Assembly: GCA_945871455.1 (NCBI GenBank)
Contig: CAMBXJ010000200.1
Location: 1 to 7,739, forward strand
Length of the DNA stretch: 7,739 nt
Origin: Asaia bogorensis
Lineage (GTDB): Bacteria > Pseudomonadota > Alphaproteobacteria > Acetobacterales > Acetobacteraceae
Direction of reading: 5' to 3'
Both the position numbers and the translations under genes were made by a program. Under the pieces are notes generated by a model. That model saw only the letters and a list, made by a program, of their open reading frames with translations, did not search any database and was not told where the DNA came from. Each line of letters opens with the position of its first letter. The stretch's first letter is position 1. Below are positions 6,587 to 7,739 of the stretch, in pieces.

Positions 6587-6656
6587 CCGGCACGCGCTTA
6601 ATCAAAATTTTACCCGGGCATGGGATATGGAATCCAGATCATATTCGGGGACCACC

Positions 6657-7739
6657 ATGGGTAGGTTGCTGGCGCGTTGCCGCATTAGTTGCCAGATCGC
6701 GTTGTTGGGCCTCATCGGAATCGCGGGCTTGCTTCTGATCAGTGGCATCAATTGGTGGGGAACTGTCCTGGTCGACCGCAGCGATGCGATGGTTGCGACC
6801 GCGCGGGATGCTCGTGATCTGGGCAATGACCTGCAAAGCGCTCTTTTGCAGGCCCGCAGGCACGAAAAGGACTTCCAGATTCGCCGCGACGAGACATCGC
6901 TCACGCGCCACGCGGCGTCCATGACCGCCATCAACAAGGTGATCGGCGAACTTGCGGCGCATATGGCGGATCAACCCTCGACGTTGGCGATGCTCGAACA
7001 GATCAAGTCCGACATCGGCCGCTATGCGGCAGCGTTCCAGGCGGTGGTGGCAGAGGCGCGGACGACCGGACTGGATGAAAACAAGGGCCTGTTAGGGGAA
7101 CTGCGCAAGAGCGTCCACGCGGTTGAAACAACGCTGAGAACCATTCGCAACGCAGAAGCCCAGGTCGCGATGCTGATGATGCGGCGGCACGAAAAGGATT
7201 TCATGGCGCGACTCGATCCGAAATATGGCGCCGACATCAAAGCCCGGCTGCCCGAGTTCGTCGCGGCGCTTGATGCAGGCGCGGTGCCAGCGGATGTCAA
7301 GAGCGACCTGATGGCCAGGATGACGGCCTATCAGGACTCGTTTTCCCGATTTATGGCGGGGACACTCGCTGAACGGGCCATGCTCAAGACGCTGAGCGCC
7401 GTGTACGCCGAGCTCGAACCCCGCCTGGTTCAGTTAGAGGATTACTCTAGTAACCAGGCGACAGCCGCACGTAAGGCGGGCGATGCAACGAAGGACACAA
7501 TACGGTTGGTGGTCCTGGTATCGTTGAGTATCGTCGCTGTCCTGGTGGCCGGTCTCTGCTGGATCATCAGCCGAGGCATCACGCGCCCGATCCTGGCGGT
7601 CACGCATGTGATGGAGGCGCTGTCCAGAGGCGATCTGGAAGTGTCGGTGCCAGAAGATACCCGCCGTGATGAGATCGGCACGATGGTGGAAGCCGTGCGG
7701 GTCTTCAAGCAGAACGCTATCGAGACCCGTCGCATGACC
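6657..7739 (+). CDS. Methyl-accepting chemotaxis protein with HBM sensor domain, 3' end cut by window
   Basis: The frame is open from the ATG at 6657 to the right edge (361 codons). Layout: short cytoplasmic N-terminus; TM1 about 14-31 (IALLGLIGIAGLLLISG); a long helical periplasmic domain, about 35-283; TM2 about 284-304 (LVVLVSLSIVAVLVAGLCWII); then HAMP from about 305 (SRGITRPILAV...DEIGTMVEAVRVFKQ). The sensor carries RRHEKDF twice, at 67-73 and 176-182, the mark of the helical bimodular (HBM) domain, known from Pseudomonas McpS, which binds TCA-cycle acids. The ligand here is unknown. The methylation helices and CheA/CheW-binding tip lie beyond the window. A histidine kinase or cyclase output is thus not formally excluded, but HBM plus this HAMP style is typical of chemoreceptors. 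GGGGA five bases before the ATG supports this start. Codons such as TTA, TCT, AGT and AGA appear more often than in the neighbouring genes. Confidence 0.88.
   Translation, partial: MGRLLARCRISCQIALLGLIGIAGLLLISGINWWGTVLVDRSDAMVATARDARDLGNDLQSALLQARRHEKDFQIRRDETSLTRHAASMTAINKVIGELAAHMADQPSTLAMLEQIKSDIGRYAAAFQAVVAEARTTGLDENKGLLGELRKSVHAVETTLRTIRNAEAQVAMLMMRRHEKDFMARLDPKYGADIKARLPEFVAALDAGAVPADVKSDLMARMTAYQDSFSRFMAGTLAERAMLKTLSAVYAELEPRLVQLEDYSSNQATAARKAGDATKDTIRLVVLVSLSIVAVLVAGLCWIISRGITRPILAVTHVMEALSRGDLEVSVPEDTRRDEIGTMVEAVRVFKQNAIETRRMT

Larger units (their letters stand above)
6411..6656. other. Intergenic region between oxidoreductase and chemoreceptor
   Basis: 246 bp, with no gene that I can support. 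It contains the hairpin at 6456-6470, an isolated TTGACA (6494-6499) without a -10 at usual spacing, an 8-bp palindrome GCCCGGGC (6512-6519) and a TATACT (6581-6586). In-frame ATGs at 6573, 6576 and 6627 could lengthen the chemoreceptor N-terminus by up to 28 residues. Confidence 0.45.

Noticed and set aside
6171..6605. Minus-strand frame of 144 codons across the oxidoreductase end and the following spacer
   Set aside because: Half of it is antisense to the oxidoreductase, with no family features and no supporting ribosome binding site.

Overview
The window looks like chromosomal DNA from a high-GC alphaproteobacterium, plausibly Rhodospirillales or Acetobacteraceae. This rests on strong G/C third-position codon bias, the style of the YgfZ and asparagine synthase proteins, and an HBM-type chemoreceptor. 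The exact taxon is an inference. I recognise no tRNA, rRNA, CRISPR array, insertion sequence or phage gene. Five genes are clear, two of them cut by the window ends; a sixth small ORF is only a candidate.

Left part, minus strand (1-2635): a GT4-type glycosyltransferase is followed, with a one-base TGATG stop/start overlap, by a glutamine-dependent asparagine synthase (asnB type) that runs off the left edge. The pair looks like the end of a translationally coupled operon for making or decorating a surface glycan. A 127-bp divergent gap (2636-2762) separates it from ygfZ on the plus strand (2763-3578). YgfZ is a folate-binding protein linked to iron-sulfur cluster maintenance. Two small GC-rich hairpins follow its stop.

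Middle part, plus strand (3847-6410): a LysR-type regulator of the CrgA-like group, then a 392-bp gap, then an FAD-dependent D-amino-acid-dehydrogenase-like oxidoreductase. The gap holds a possible 53-codon membrane peptide overlapping the oxidoreductase start. It also holds a regular set of TGAT/ATCA half-sites, including a perfect 14-bp palindrome about 50 bp upstream of the oxidoreductase ATG. I read this as a candidate operator. The regulator and oxidoreductase are likely, but not proven, to form one catabolic unit.

Right part, plus strand (6657-7739, open at the right edge): the sensor half of a methyl-accepting chemotaxis protein. It has TM1, a periplasmic helical bimodular (HBM) domain with two copies of RRHEKDF, TM2 and HAMP. 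Its codon use looks less GC-biased than its neighbours.

No clearly new multi-gene system is visible. The most worthwhile leads are the half-site array before the oxidoreductase, the small membrane ORF competing for the same DNA, and the duplicated motif in the chemoreceptor.
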